NCBI GenBank assembly: GCA_018661705.1
Contig: JABJHR010000011.1
Span: 1 to 64,000, forward strand
From: Candidatus Woesearchaeota archaeon
GTDB lineage: Archaea; Nanobdellota; Nanobdellia; Woesearchaeales; DSVV01
DNA length: 64,000 nt
Direction of reading: 5' to 3'
Both the position numbers and the translations under genes were made by a program. Below are positions 24,945-32,391 of the stretch, piece after piece. Below the pieces are notes generated by a model, which saw only the letters and a program-made list of their open reading frames with translations, had not been told where the DNA came from and ran no database searches. Positions within the stretch are counted from its first letter, which is position 1; each line of letters starts with the position of its first letter.

Positions 24945-25113
24945 GGCCCCGTAGCTCAGTCTGGTGGGAGCTTGATTTATCAGGTTTACTGGACAATTGG
25001 AGTGCTCGACTGATAAGATCTATCTCAGAGATCGAGTGGTCCCGTGTTCAAAATTAAAACTGGGTTTTAATCCTTATAAAAACGCAGTTTTTATGAATGT
25101 CACGGCGGGGCCA
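24945..25113 (+). tRNA. tRNA-Ile(GAU) with three predicted introns
   Basis: Acceptor GGCCCCG (24945-24951) pairs with CGGGGCC (25106-25112), discriminator A. D-arm GCTC-GAGC. The anticodon stem-loop CTCGA-CTGATAA-TCGAG has GAT at 25012-25014. T-stem CCGTG/CACGG. Three inserts must be removed to give a normal 75-base tRNA: about 24972-25003 after the D-stem (32 bases), 25016-25030 at the canonical 37/38 site (15 bases), and 25053-25099 inside the T-loop (47 bases). The T-loop insert consists of two perfect 8-bp hairpins (ATTAAAAC/GTTTTAAT and ATAAAAAC/GTTTTTAT). It starts 12 bases after tRNA-Asn, so the two may be co-transcribed. Confidence 0.9.
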
Positions 25114-25195
25114 TTTATTATCTATTTTCTACACAAATATTTATTAATAACAAGCAAATACTATTAAAATACTATTCTTATAGGGGGTTATAATA

Positions 25196-26314
25196 ATGAC
25201 AGATGAAGTATCAACAAAAACAGGACCTTTAATAGAGGCTGCATTAAATCGAGAAAGAAGAATTCCAGATGGAAGTTCTACATTACCTTATGCAAATGCT
25301 GTTAACAGCGATGATATTCAATTCTTAGATGGATTACTTTCAGATATGCAATCAAAAGGTAATCTAAAAGATGGAGTTAACTTTTGCACTGAATTTACAC
25401 CTACAACAAAAAGTGGTAATGCAGAATATCTTGACAGAAGTCATATTGCTTTTGCTTATGATGATCATAGTTTTAGATTTGACATGGCAATGGGAAATGC
25501 TGCACCTGCAGAAGAAAGAATATCTAGATTAGTAAAACTAGTTAATACATGGACTGGAATTACTTCTGATTGGAGCAAAGAGTTAGAAGCAGGTATTGCA
25601 GAGAAATTTTCAGAAGTAGAAAGTAAAGTTCAAGGATATAATGCAAAGGTAAGAGCAGCTGAAAAAGCTAAAGAAGATAATATCACACTCAATGTTAAAA
25701 AAGCAATGGAAGCATTAAAACCAACAGTGGGTGTAATAATACCAAATGAAGAAGATATGGAAGCATCTTTTAGAGAAATTTATACTAAACATTTTGATAG
25801 TGAAAAATTTGAAAAGATTCAAGATATACAAAAAGTTTATCCAAGAACAATGACAATTCCCGTTGAAATTAGTACTGACAAAGGTTCCTTAACAATTGAA
25901 TTAACATATAAGGTAAGTGAACATATAAGTACTTCGCTACATAACTATGAATTATATAATCCTGGTGCTTATGATGCACATATTGTTGTTGAAGGACAAT
26001 TACCATATGATGAAGGTCTTAATTTTTCTCTAGAAGCAGTACACGAAGCTGGATTTGAAGGAATGAGAGAGTTGTATTGGAGAGTTGCAAAAGAAGGAGA
26101 TAGAAGTTTAGAAAAAGAAGATTCCCTAAAGGACAAAAGATTGTCACCATTCACAGAATATCCTAGGCTTACATTAAGTTGGGGTAATGGAACAATTAAT
26201 GCTCTTGATACTTTTCAAAAAGAACTTCCTAATGAAGAAAAATTTGATGAACCTTTTTACAAATCAATCAGAAATCAATTTCATATTACTTTTGAAGGAT
26301 TTACTGATCTTTAA
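25196..26314 (+). CDS. Hypothetical protein, 372 residues
   Basis: I recognise no family. The protein is soluble and acidic, with a helical middle (about 115-185; KELEAGIAEKFSEVESKVQG and ENITLNVKKAMEAL-like stretches) between two strand-rich parts. It has a single cysteine. TAGGGGG lies about 10 bases before the ATG, and an AT-rich promoter precedes it, so it does not depend on the tRNA cluster. It converges with the TrmB-like gene with only 13 bases between. Its style of sequence (mid-size, acidic, orphan) is shared with 13021, 13497 and 36413. Confidence 0.6.
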   Translation: MTDEVSTKTGPLIEAALNRERRIPDGSSTLPYANAVNSDDIQFLDGLLSDMQSKGNLKDGVNFCTEFTPTTKSGNAEYLDRSHIAFAYDDHSFRFDMAMGNAAPAEERISRLVKLVNTWTGITSDWSKELEAGIAEKFSEVESKVQGYNAKVRAAEKAKEDNITLNVKKAMEALKPTVGVIIPNEEDMEASFREIYTKHFDSEKFEKIQDIQKVYPRTMTIPVEISTDKGSLTIELTYKVSEHISTSLHNYELYNPGAYDAHIVVEGQLPYDEGLNFSLEAVHEAGFEGMRELYWRVAKEGDRSLEKEDSLKDKRLSPFTEYPRLTLSWGNGTINALDTFQKELPNEEKFDEPFYKSIRNQFHITFEGFTDL

Positions 26315-26327
26315 TTTTTTTCTTTCT

Positions 26328-27230
26328 TTATATCTTTTTTAAATAACTATCAACACCCTTACTTCTTTTAACCATATCTTTGATCATGCTATTGTATAGG
26401 GTAACTGTTTCTTTATTCTGAATTTCAATACCTGAACCAACACCTAAATGAATATGAAACAAAACAACAGTGTTATGAGTGATAAAAATCTGCATTGGTA
26501 GATATTCTTTTATGATGTAGAATTTGATATCATATTTTTTACATCGTTCTTTGAAATCCTTAATTAATTGCACGAGAAATTCTTTGCCTAGATGTTTCTT
26601 GATTAAGTTCATGTGCCATAAAAAAGTTTCCTCATTACATATTGCATCAAAATATTTCCCACTTTCTAAGGCTTCTTGATATGCATTGTATACCATAATA
26701 GCTTTTGTATCCGTTGTATGTGCAATTGTTGTTCTTTTTGTATTTATTAAATCTCGAACTTTCAAAAAATCTTGTTTATTAGATAAATAAAATATAAATG
26801 GTAAACTTCCGTGTCTTGCAACTGTTTCTAATCCTTTTTTACAAGAAGAAATTGCTTTTATGAGATAAAAAGTAAAATCTTCTTTTGTTTTGAGTAATTC
26901 AATCTTAGGTGGTGTTTTCTCATCTAACATATCAATAATTGCGTTTTCATCATGTATGAATGTATCAAACTTTTTCTTCATAAATGAAATAATTCTTTGT
27001 TGTGGTTCTTCAAAAGTATAAAGACAAGGTTTTTTCCCTTTTTTACTAATTAAATTTTGAGAAATAAGTAAATTTAATGGCTCATAAATTCTGCCAAGAG
27101 GTATTTTTGTTTTTTTAGATAATTCTTTTGCAGAAATTTCACTATGAACAAGCTCATCTAAGATAAGAACCTGCTTTTGGTTAAGATAACCCCTATGCTT
27201 TAATTCCTTAATTATAGATTTGGTTTGCAT
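26328..27230 (-). CDS. TrmB-family transcription regulator
   Basis: The 300-residue protein has an N-terminal winged helix typical of TrmB (LNQKQVLILDELVHSEISAKELSKKTKIPLGRIYEPLNLLISQNLI, residues 16-61), then a linker helix and a larger C-terminal domain that in relatives binds sugars or other effectors. TrmB proteins in archaea commonly control sugar transport and glycolysis/gluconeogenesis. It is divergent from a small RHH gene, and the GAPDH gene follows, so control of gap is a natural hypothesis. An 18-bp palindrome upstream of gap (27628-27645) is a candidate site. Confidence 0.8.
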   Translation of the reverse strand: MQTKSIIKELKHRGYLNQKQVLILDELVHSEISAKELSKKTKIPLGRIYEPLNLLISQNLISKKGKKPCLYTFEEPQQRIISFMKKKFDTFIHDENAIIDMLDEKTPPKIELLKTKEDFTFYLIKAISSCKKGLETVARHGSLPFIFYLSNKQDFLKVRDLINTKRTTIAHTTDTKAIMVYNAYQEALESGKYFDAICNEETFLWHMNLIKKHLGKEFLVQLIKDFKERCKKYDIKFYIIKEYLPMQIFITHNTVVLFHIHLGVGSGIEIQNKETVTLYNSMIKDMVKRSKGVDSYLKKI

Positions 27231-27350
27231 ATATAATAGATATTTGAATTTATATATAAATATTATGTTTTTAACACAAAAAAACGTTTTTTCGTAGGTA
27301 ATATTTATATGTAGATCTATCTTAATATAGTTTTATTGGGGTAAAACAGA

Positions 27351-27560
27351 ATGCCAGGAATAAAAACACCAAATGTACGTCTTCAAAAAGACACATATAA
27401 TGAATTAATGTTTTTTGTAAAGATATTAGTAGAAAAAGATTCATCCATACCTTACAAAGGTTCATCTATACAAGAAGTTGTTAATGATTTTGTTAGAAAA
27501 GGTTTACAAGATTATAGAGTAAAACAAAGACAAGAAAGATTTTTGAGTTTAGAATTCTAA
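27351..27560 (+). CDS. Small ribbon-helix-helix-like protein
   Basis: The 69-residue protein has a short strand (TPNVRLQKDTYNELMFFV) followed by two helices (SIQEVVNDFVRKGLQDYRVKQRQERF), the pattern of MetJ/Arc-type DNA-binding proteins. TTGGGG lies about 10 bases before the ATG, with a TATA-like ATATTTATATG about 50 bases up. It sits between the TrmB-like gene and gap and may regulate itself, either neighbour, or both. Confidence 0.65.
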   Translation: MPGIKTPNVRLQKDTYNELMFFVKILVEKDSSIPYKGSSIQEVVNDFVRKGLQDYRVKQRQERFLSLEF

Positions 27561-27627
27561 AATTTTATTAATTGACATAAGATAAATTATGACATTAGAT
27601 TATTAAATTCAATGAGCTCGAAAATAC

Positions 27628-27645
27628 TTGTATGCAAGCATACAA
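27628..27645. promoter_or_regulatory. Palindromic operator candidate upstream of gap
   Basis: The perfect 8-bp inverted repeat TTGTATGCAAGCATACAA (AA spacer) lies about 40 bases upstream of the TATA-like GCATATAAG (about 27669-27677) of the GAPDH gene. The design, two 8-bp arms around AA at this distance, is the same as in the palindrome shared by the DUF655 and L7Ae genes, but the arm sequence differs. The TrmB-like or RHH protein next door may bind it. Confidence 0.55.
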
Positions 27646-27695
27646 TTATTTCTTAATATTTCTTGAGAGCATATAAGTTCTAAATTGTTTCCTTC

Positions 27696-27718
27696 AATTG
27701 TTATGAAATATAACAATT
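27696..27718 (+). promoter_or_regulatory. Inverted repeat at the likely 5' end of gap mRNA
   Basis: Perfect 9-bp arms AATTGTTAT/ATAACAATT around GAAAT. With the TATA box near 27670 the transcript should start at about 27697, so this would be a 5'-terminal hairpin or an operator over the start site. The ribosome site CGGAGGAGA follows at 27726-27734. Confidence 0.5.
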
Positions 27719-27739
27719 TACAATTCGGAGGAGATATAT

Positions 27740-29140
27740 ATGGATAAAAAACACAGAACATTACAAATTGGAATTAATGGCATGGGAACTATTGGAAGAT
27801 TAGTTTACAGAATGTTAAGACCAATGTCAGGAGTAAAAGTCGTTAAAGTAAATGATTTAGCACCTAAGGCAACATTAGAGTATTTATTGAAACACGATAC
27901 AGTACATGGGAAATGGCATGGACAAATTAAAGATTTGGAGTATAGTGATGAGCAAAATCCAAAAAATGTTTTTTGGAATGGAATAGATATTGTTGTTGAT
28001 TCAACACCATCATTAAACTCATATGAAAGACTAGCAGGACATTTAGAAAATGGTGCAGGATTTGTTATTAGAACATCTCCATTAAAAGATGATACAACCG
28101 AAACACAAACTGTTATTTTAGGAATTAATGACCAAGAATTAGATCTAGAAAAATACAAAGTAATTAGTTTAGCATCCTGCACAACAAATTGTTTAGCACC
28201 AATTGTAAAAGTTGTTAAGGGATATTGTAGAGCAACAGGAAATGAAATGAAAAAAATAAATTTTGTAACTGTGCATGCAAAAACAAATGATCAAGCAACA
28301 AAAGATTCCTACCATAAAGATGCAAGACGAGGCAGGGATGATTACAACATTATTGAAACTAGCACAGGAGCAAGTTCTCAAATTGGTTTAATATTTCCAG
28401 AATTAGTTGGAAAAATACATGGGACAGCTTATAGAGTTCCTGTTAGCGATGGGTCTGTTTTAGAAGTAAGAATAGAAGCAAGAAAACCAATTGATGTTGA
28501 AAAGTTGAATGCAGCATTTAGAGAAGCCTCCAAGGTTAGAACTTTTGAAGATATCTTAAGCTATGAAACCCTCTCCTTAGTATCATCTGATGCAATAGGA
28601 GATCAGCACACATGCATTTACTTAGAAGCATCAGCAATGCAGTTAGATGACTGCAGTGTTAAGTTAGGAGCTTTATATGATAATGAGTTAGCTTATGCTG
28701 CAAGAGTTGTTGATTTGATAAAAAGAATTGAAACAGATGTGTATAAAGCTGAGAGAAAATTATTTAGCGGATATGAAAATCAAATGAGCATTGAAACATG
28801 GTGTTTTGATCCATCACCAGGAGCTTGTGATGATATTTCTGAATTAAGCAAAAAAGGTAAAGAAAGTTCATTAAAACATCTTGCTCAAGAAGAAGAAAAT
28901 TGGAATTTAGAGGAATATGAAAATGGAGGTTATTTATTACATGCACCAAATTTCACATATTTTGTAGAGCTAACTGGAAATGAAATGTCAATGTATGATA
29001 GAAATGGAAGTACTATTGATCTTAGCAAAGATAAAGATATGCATATGGCAAATAAAGCGGTGCTTAGTAAATATGTTGGGAGAAATTTAGCGCAAGAAGC
29101 AGAAGATGAAGAATGGGAAAGAAGTTTAGATGATGATTGA
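27740..29140 (+). CDS. gap: Class I glyceraldehyde-3-phosphate dehydrogenase with C-terminal extension
   Basis: This enzyme phosphorylates and oxidises glyceraldehyde-3-phosphate with NAD(P). Residues 1-336 are a complete GAPDH: Rossmann start INGMGTIGRLVYRML, active-site SCTTNCLAP with Cys147, and His179 in VTVHAKTND. This is the bacterial/eukaryal class I type, not the archaeal class II type, and so suggests past transfer. About 129 extra residues follow the expected end. They are acidic, include a strand-rich part (GGYLLHAPNFTYFVELTGNEMSMYDRNG), and match nothing I know. CGGAGGAGA precedes the ATG. A radical SAM gene starts eight bases after the stop. Confidence 0.92.
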   Translation: MDKKHRTLQIGINGMGTIGRLVYRMLRPMSGVKVVKVNDLAPKATLEYLLKHDTVHGKWHGQIKDLEYSDEQNPKNVFWNGIDIVVDSTPSLNSYERLAGHLENGAGFVIRTSPLKDDTTETQTVILGINDQELDLEKYKVISLASCTTNCLAPIVKVVKGYCRATGNEMKKINFVTVHAKTNDQATKDSYHKDARRGRDDYNIIETSTGASSQIGLIFPELVGKIHGTAYRVPVSDGSVLEVRIEARKPIDVEKLNAAFREASKVRTFEDILSYETLSLVSSDAIGDQHTCIYLEASAMQLDDCSVKLGALYDNELAYAARVVDLIKRIETDVYKAERKLFSGYENQMSIETWCFDPSPGACDDISELSKKGKESSLKHLAQEEENWNLEEYENGGYLLHAPNFTYFVELTGNEMSMYDRNGSTIDLSKDKDMHMANKAVLSKYVGRNLAQEAEDEEWERSLDDD

Positions 29141-29148
29141 AAAATAAA

Positions 29149-30030
29149 ATGAAATTGGAAGCTAGAATGTTGTTTTATGACCAAGTACATATGGATGTTT
29201 ATAGAACTCATGATCAACACATAGTTGAAACTGTTGTATTTGCAGGAACAAATTATTCCAAAACATTAATCTCTGTAACTAATCAAATTGGTTGTCCAGT
29301 AAGATGTGATTTTTGTTATGGACATAATTTTCCGTATGCAAGAAATATTACTGCAGATGAATTTGTACAACAAGTTTCCGGTGCATTGGAAGAAAATCCA
29401 TTAGTACCTTGGTATGATCCTGAAAGACCTGTAAAAGTTGGCTTTCAAAGAGCTGGTGAAGCTTTGTTGAATAAACATTTTTATGATGGCTTTGAAAAGA
29501 TCGCAGAAACATACAGATCTAGCTTTCAATTAACTACTGTAATGCCCAATTCCGATGTTTCTGTTAAAACAATGGAAAAAATGAGAGAATATTTATCAAA
29601 GTATCACGACACTTTCCAAATAAATGTTTCAATGCACACCACCGATGAACTTAAAAGAAAAGAAATGATGCGTGGCTTTAACCATCTAATGGATTTTAAA
29701 GAAATAGCAGAGTTTGGAGAGCAATGGGTAAGAGAGATTAGAAAAAGAAGAATAGATTTATCATTTGTACTAATGGAAGATAATGAAGTTGATTTTGGGA
29801 AAATAAAAGAAATGTTTGATTCTAAATATTTCTCAATAAGATTTGCATTTTACCTTCCAAGTTCTGAAGAAACAGCAAGGTTGCATGTTCCTTCTGATCA
29901 TGAAAGAATGTATCAGAAATCAAGAGAAGCTAGAGAGCTTGGATATCACTGTGTTCAATCCCATGCAGGACCTGTTGAGGGGAAATGGGATACAAGACCC
30001 TTTAGTGCATTAAAATTTCTTAGAGGATAG
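29149..30030 (+). CDS. Radical SAM protein (RlmN-like layout)
   Basis: The 293-residue protein has the radical SAM cluster C-x3-C-x2-C at Cys49, Cys53 and Cys56 (GCPVRCDFC), followed by the barrel strands (VKVGFQRAGEALLN, MPNSDVSV, INVSMHTTDELKR, LSFVLMEDNEVDF). The succession, including SMHTTDELKRKEMM and a late LSFVLM strand, is like RlmN/Cfr-type enzymes, but it lacks their N-terminal domain and I do not see their second catalytic cysteine. It may modify RNA or protein. The start is taken as ATG 29149; a TTG at 29137 overlapping the gap stop is an alternative. It is probably co-transcribed with gap. Confidence 0.75.
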   Translation: MKLEARMLFYDQVHMDVYRTHDQHIVETVVFAGTNYSKTLISVTNQIGCPVRCDFCYGHNFPYARNITADEFVQQVSGALEENPLVPWYDPERPVKVGFQRAGEALLNKHFYDGFEKIAETYRSSFQLTTVMPNSDVSVKTMEKMREYLSKYHDTFQINVSMHTTDELKRKEMMRGFNHLMDFKEIAEFGEQWVREIRKRRIDLSFVLMEDNEVDFGKIKEMFDSKYFSIRFAFYLPSSEETARLHVPSDHERMYQKSREARELGYHCVQSHAGPVEGKWDTRPFSALKFLRG

Positions 30031-30074
30031 TTGAAAATAAAATAAGACAAAAAAAAGAAAAAAATGAAATCAAA

Positions 30075-31397
30075 TTAATTAGCTAAAAAACCATCTAATA
30101 CATCTTTAAGCATGATACTGCCTTCTCTTTCCTTAAGTTCGTATCTTACAACCACTGTTGGTTTATTTATTGTTATTAGTTTTGTTAAATCAATAGGAGT
30201 TCCAATAACAACAGCATCAACATCTGGAGTATTATTAATTGTTTCTTCCATGTCTTTAATTTGTTGAGAGGAATATCCCATTGCAGGCAATAAAACACCA
30301 ATGTTAGGATATTTTTCAAATGTTGCTTTTATTTCACCAGTAGCATGAGCTCTTGGATCAATTAATTTTCCAACATTATGATTTTGAGCTGCAACTGTAC
30401 CAGCACCAATTTTCATCTCACCATGCGTAAGAGTCGGACCATCCTCAATAACTAGAATATTCTTTCCAGGAATTAATTCTGGTTTATCAATTATCAAATC
30501 AGAATTTGCTTCAATTAATTTTGCATTTGGATTGGACGCTAATATATTCTCCTTTAGAGCAAGAATATTTTCAGTAGATGCAGAGTCCATTTTGTTTATA
30601 ACAATAACGTCAGCCATCCTTAAATTAACTTCACCAGGATAATAGTTAAGCTCATCTCCTGGACGGTGAGGATCTACCACTACAATATTTAAATCTGGTT
30701 TGTAAAATGAAAAATCATTATTACCACCATCCCATAAAATAACATCTGCTTCTTGTTCTGCTTGCCTTAAGATCTTTTCATAATCAACTCCTGCATAGAT
30801 AACAAAACCATCTCTAACAACAGGTTCATATTCTTCTCTTTCTTCAATTGTACATTTATGCTTTTCAAAATCTTCGTATGTTGCAAATCTTTGAACAGCT
30901 TGTTCTGCTAAATCACCATAAGGCATTGGATGCCTAATTGCAACTGCACTAACTCCTTTTTCCTTTAGATGTTTTAGAACAGCCCTTGCTGTTTGTGATT
31001 TACCACAACCAGTTCTTACAGCTGTAACAGAAATTACTGGTTTTGTAGATTTAACCATTGTATCATTTGGACCAACTAACATAAAGTTAGCACCAGCTGC
31101 TTCTACTTCTGCAGATTTATTCATGATATATTTATAGCTAACATCACTATAACCAAAAACAACTGTTTCTACATTTAATGTTTTGATTAATTCTGTTAAT
31201 TTTTCCTCAGGGAAAATTTTAATTCCGTTTGGATATAAATTTCCAGATAATTGTGTAGGATATAAACGCTCATCAATGTAAGGAATTTGTGTAGCAGTAA
31301 AAGCAACAACTTCATATTTCTCATTATCCCTAAACTTTGTATTGAATATGTGGAAATCTCTTCCTGCGGCACCCATTATTAGAATTCTTTCTTTCAT
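30075..31397 (-). CDS. Cyclic 2,3-diphosphoglycerate synthetase-like P-loop protein
   Basis: The 440-residue protein resembles archaeal cPGS and related P-loop proteins (COG2403). It has an N-terminal Rossmann part (ILIMGAAGRDFHIFN, residues 5-19), a Walker A TGCGKSQT (129-136), the D-G segment VILWDGGNNDFSFYKPDLNIVVVD, and VIVINKMD like a G4 box. True cPGS makes the compatible solute cyclic 2,3-bisphosphoglycerate; many mesophilic archaea and bacteria have homologues of unknown role. Substrate is therefore uncertain. AGGTGATAAA precedes the ATG. It may share a transcript with the phosphoesterase behind which it lies. Confidence 0.82.
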   Translation of the reverse strand: MKERILIMGAAGRDFHIFNTKFRDNEKYEVVAFTATQIPYIDERLYPTQLSGNLYPNGIKIFPEEKLTELIKTLNVETVVFGYSDVSYKYIMNKSAEVEAAGANFMLVGPNDTMVKSTKPVISVTAVRTGCGKSQTARAVLKHLKEKGVSAVAIRHPMPYGDLAEQAVQRFATYEDFEKHKCTIEEREEYEPVVRDGFVIYAGVDYEKILRQAEQEADVILWDGGNNDFSFYKPDLNIVVVDPHRPGDELNYYPGEVNLRMADVIVINKMDSASTENILALKENILASNPNAKLIEANSDLIIDKPELIPGKNILVIEDGPTLTHGEMKIGAGTVAAQNHNVGKLIDPRAHATGEIKATFEKYPNIGVLLPAMGYSSQQIKDMEETINNTPDVDAVVIGTPIDLTKLITINKPTVVVRYELKEREGSIMLKDVLDGFLAN

Positions 31398-31493
31398 TTT
31401 ATCACCTGTTTTTTATTAAATTGTTATTTTAAATAAGATAAAGAGCTCAAAAGTAATGAGTCTTATATACATTTCTATGCTTTGGTATATATG

Positions 31494-32384
31494 TTACTCA
31501 ACCCTAACAATTTCATACCTTGCTTTCTTTTCTACCATATCTATTTCTAGAATAGCTGCACTTCCTTTACTTAACTCCCCAGAATTCATTTGCCAAGAAG
31601 TTGCAGGTCCTGGGTTAAGGAATAATGAAGAGGACCAAGTGTTTTCTGGAACAAGTTCATCACTTCTATTGACTGCCTTCATTCCAGCTTCATGGATATG
31701 CCCAAAAACACCAAATTGAATAAGATTATCATAAATTGTACGTGTTAAGTTTCTATTGCCAACATTTTCTCCATTTGAAGCAACATCAATGCTATTAAGA
31801 GAACCAAACCTTGGAGGACCATGAGAAAGTATAATTTTAATCGTGTATATGAAAGAACATCCTTTTCCAGTAGCTTTCATTCCATAAGGAGTATTACGAA
31901 GACAATCTTCAATAGAAATATTAAATGGCATCTCAACATTATCTAGGAAAAAACCATTAGGATTTGTATATTCAGACAAATGATATCCAGAGATAGGAAT
32001 AATATATACATCTCCAAATGGTATATATGTCCAATTAAGAATATTTGATACTTTCCTATATTGAAATTTGTCAATTGCATTAAAGTAATCTTCTTTTGAT
32101 TCATGATTTCCTGGCATTACAAAGATTCTGCCGTCAAAATTTGTTGACATCACATCAAGTACAGAGTATATTTCGTCATAATCTGGCACTTCATTATTCA
32201 TATCATTTAAATCCCCAAGAACAAATAGGTGTTCAATATTATTATCATTAAATTCTTCCATAAGATATGGTAAGTTAATTGTATCACCTTGAATATCGGT
32301 TATGAAACCTAATCTTAAAACATCATCAGAACAACTACTACAGAATATAATCAAAAACAACAATATTATGGTTAGTTTTCTCAT
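31494..32384 (-). CDS. Calcineurin-like metallophosphoesterase, lipoprotein
   Basis: The 296-residue protein has a short hydrophobic signal ending in FCSSC (Cys18 probable lipid anchor), so it should act outside the membrane. The phosphoesterase motifs are in order: GFITDIQGD (26-34, His replaced by Gln in the first motif), VLGDLND (55-61), PGNHES, ILSHGPPR and FGHIHEAG. The D-x-Q first motif occurs in some family members. The substrate is unknown. It starts back to back with the Hel308-like gene: only seven bases separate the ATG from the first possible codon of that gene. Confidence 0.85.
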   Translation of the reverse strand: MRKLTIILLFLIIFCSSCSDDVLRLGFITDIQGDTINLPYLMEEFNDNNIEHLFVLGDLNDMNNEVPDYDEIYSVLDVMSTNFDGRIFVMPGNHESKEDYFNAIDKFQYRKVSNILNWTYIPFGDVYIIPISGYHLSEYTNPNGFFLDNVEMPFNISIEDCLRNTPYGMKATGKGCSFIYTIKIILSHGPPRFGSLNSIDVASNGENVGNRNLTRTIYDNLIQFGVFGHIHEAGMKAVNRSDELVPENTWSSSLFLNPGPATSWQMNSGELSKGSAAILEIDMVEKKARYEIVRVE

Positions 32385-32391
32385 TATTTGA

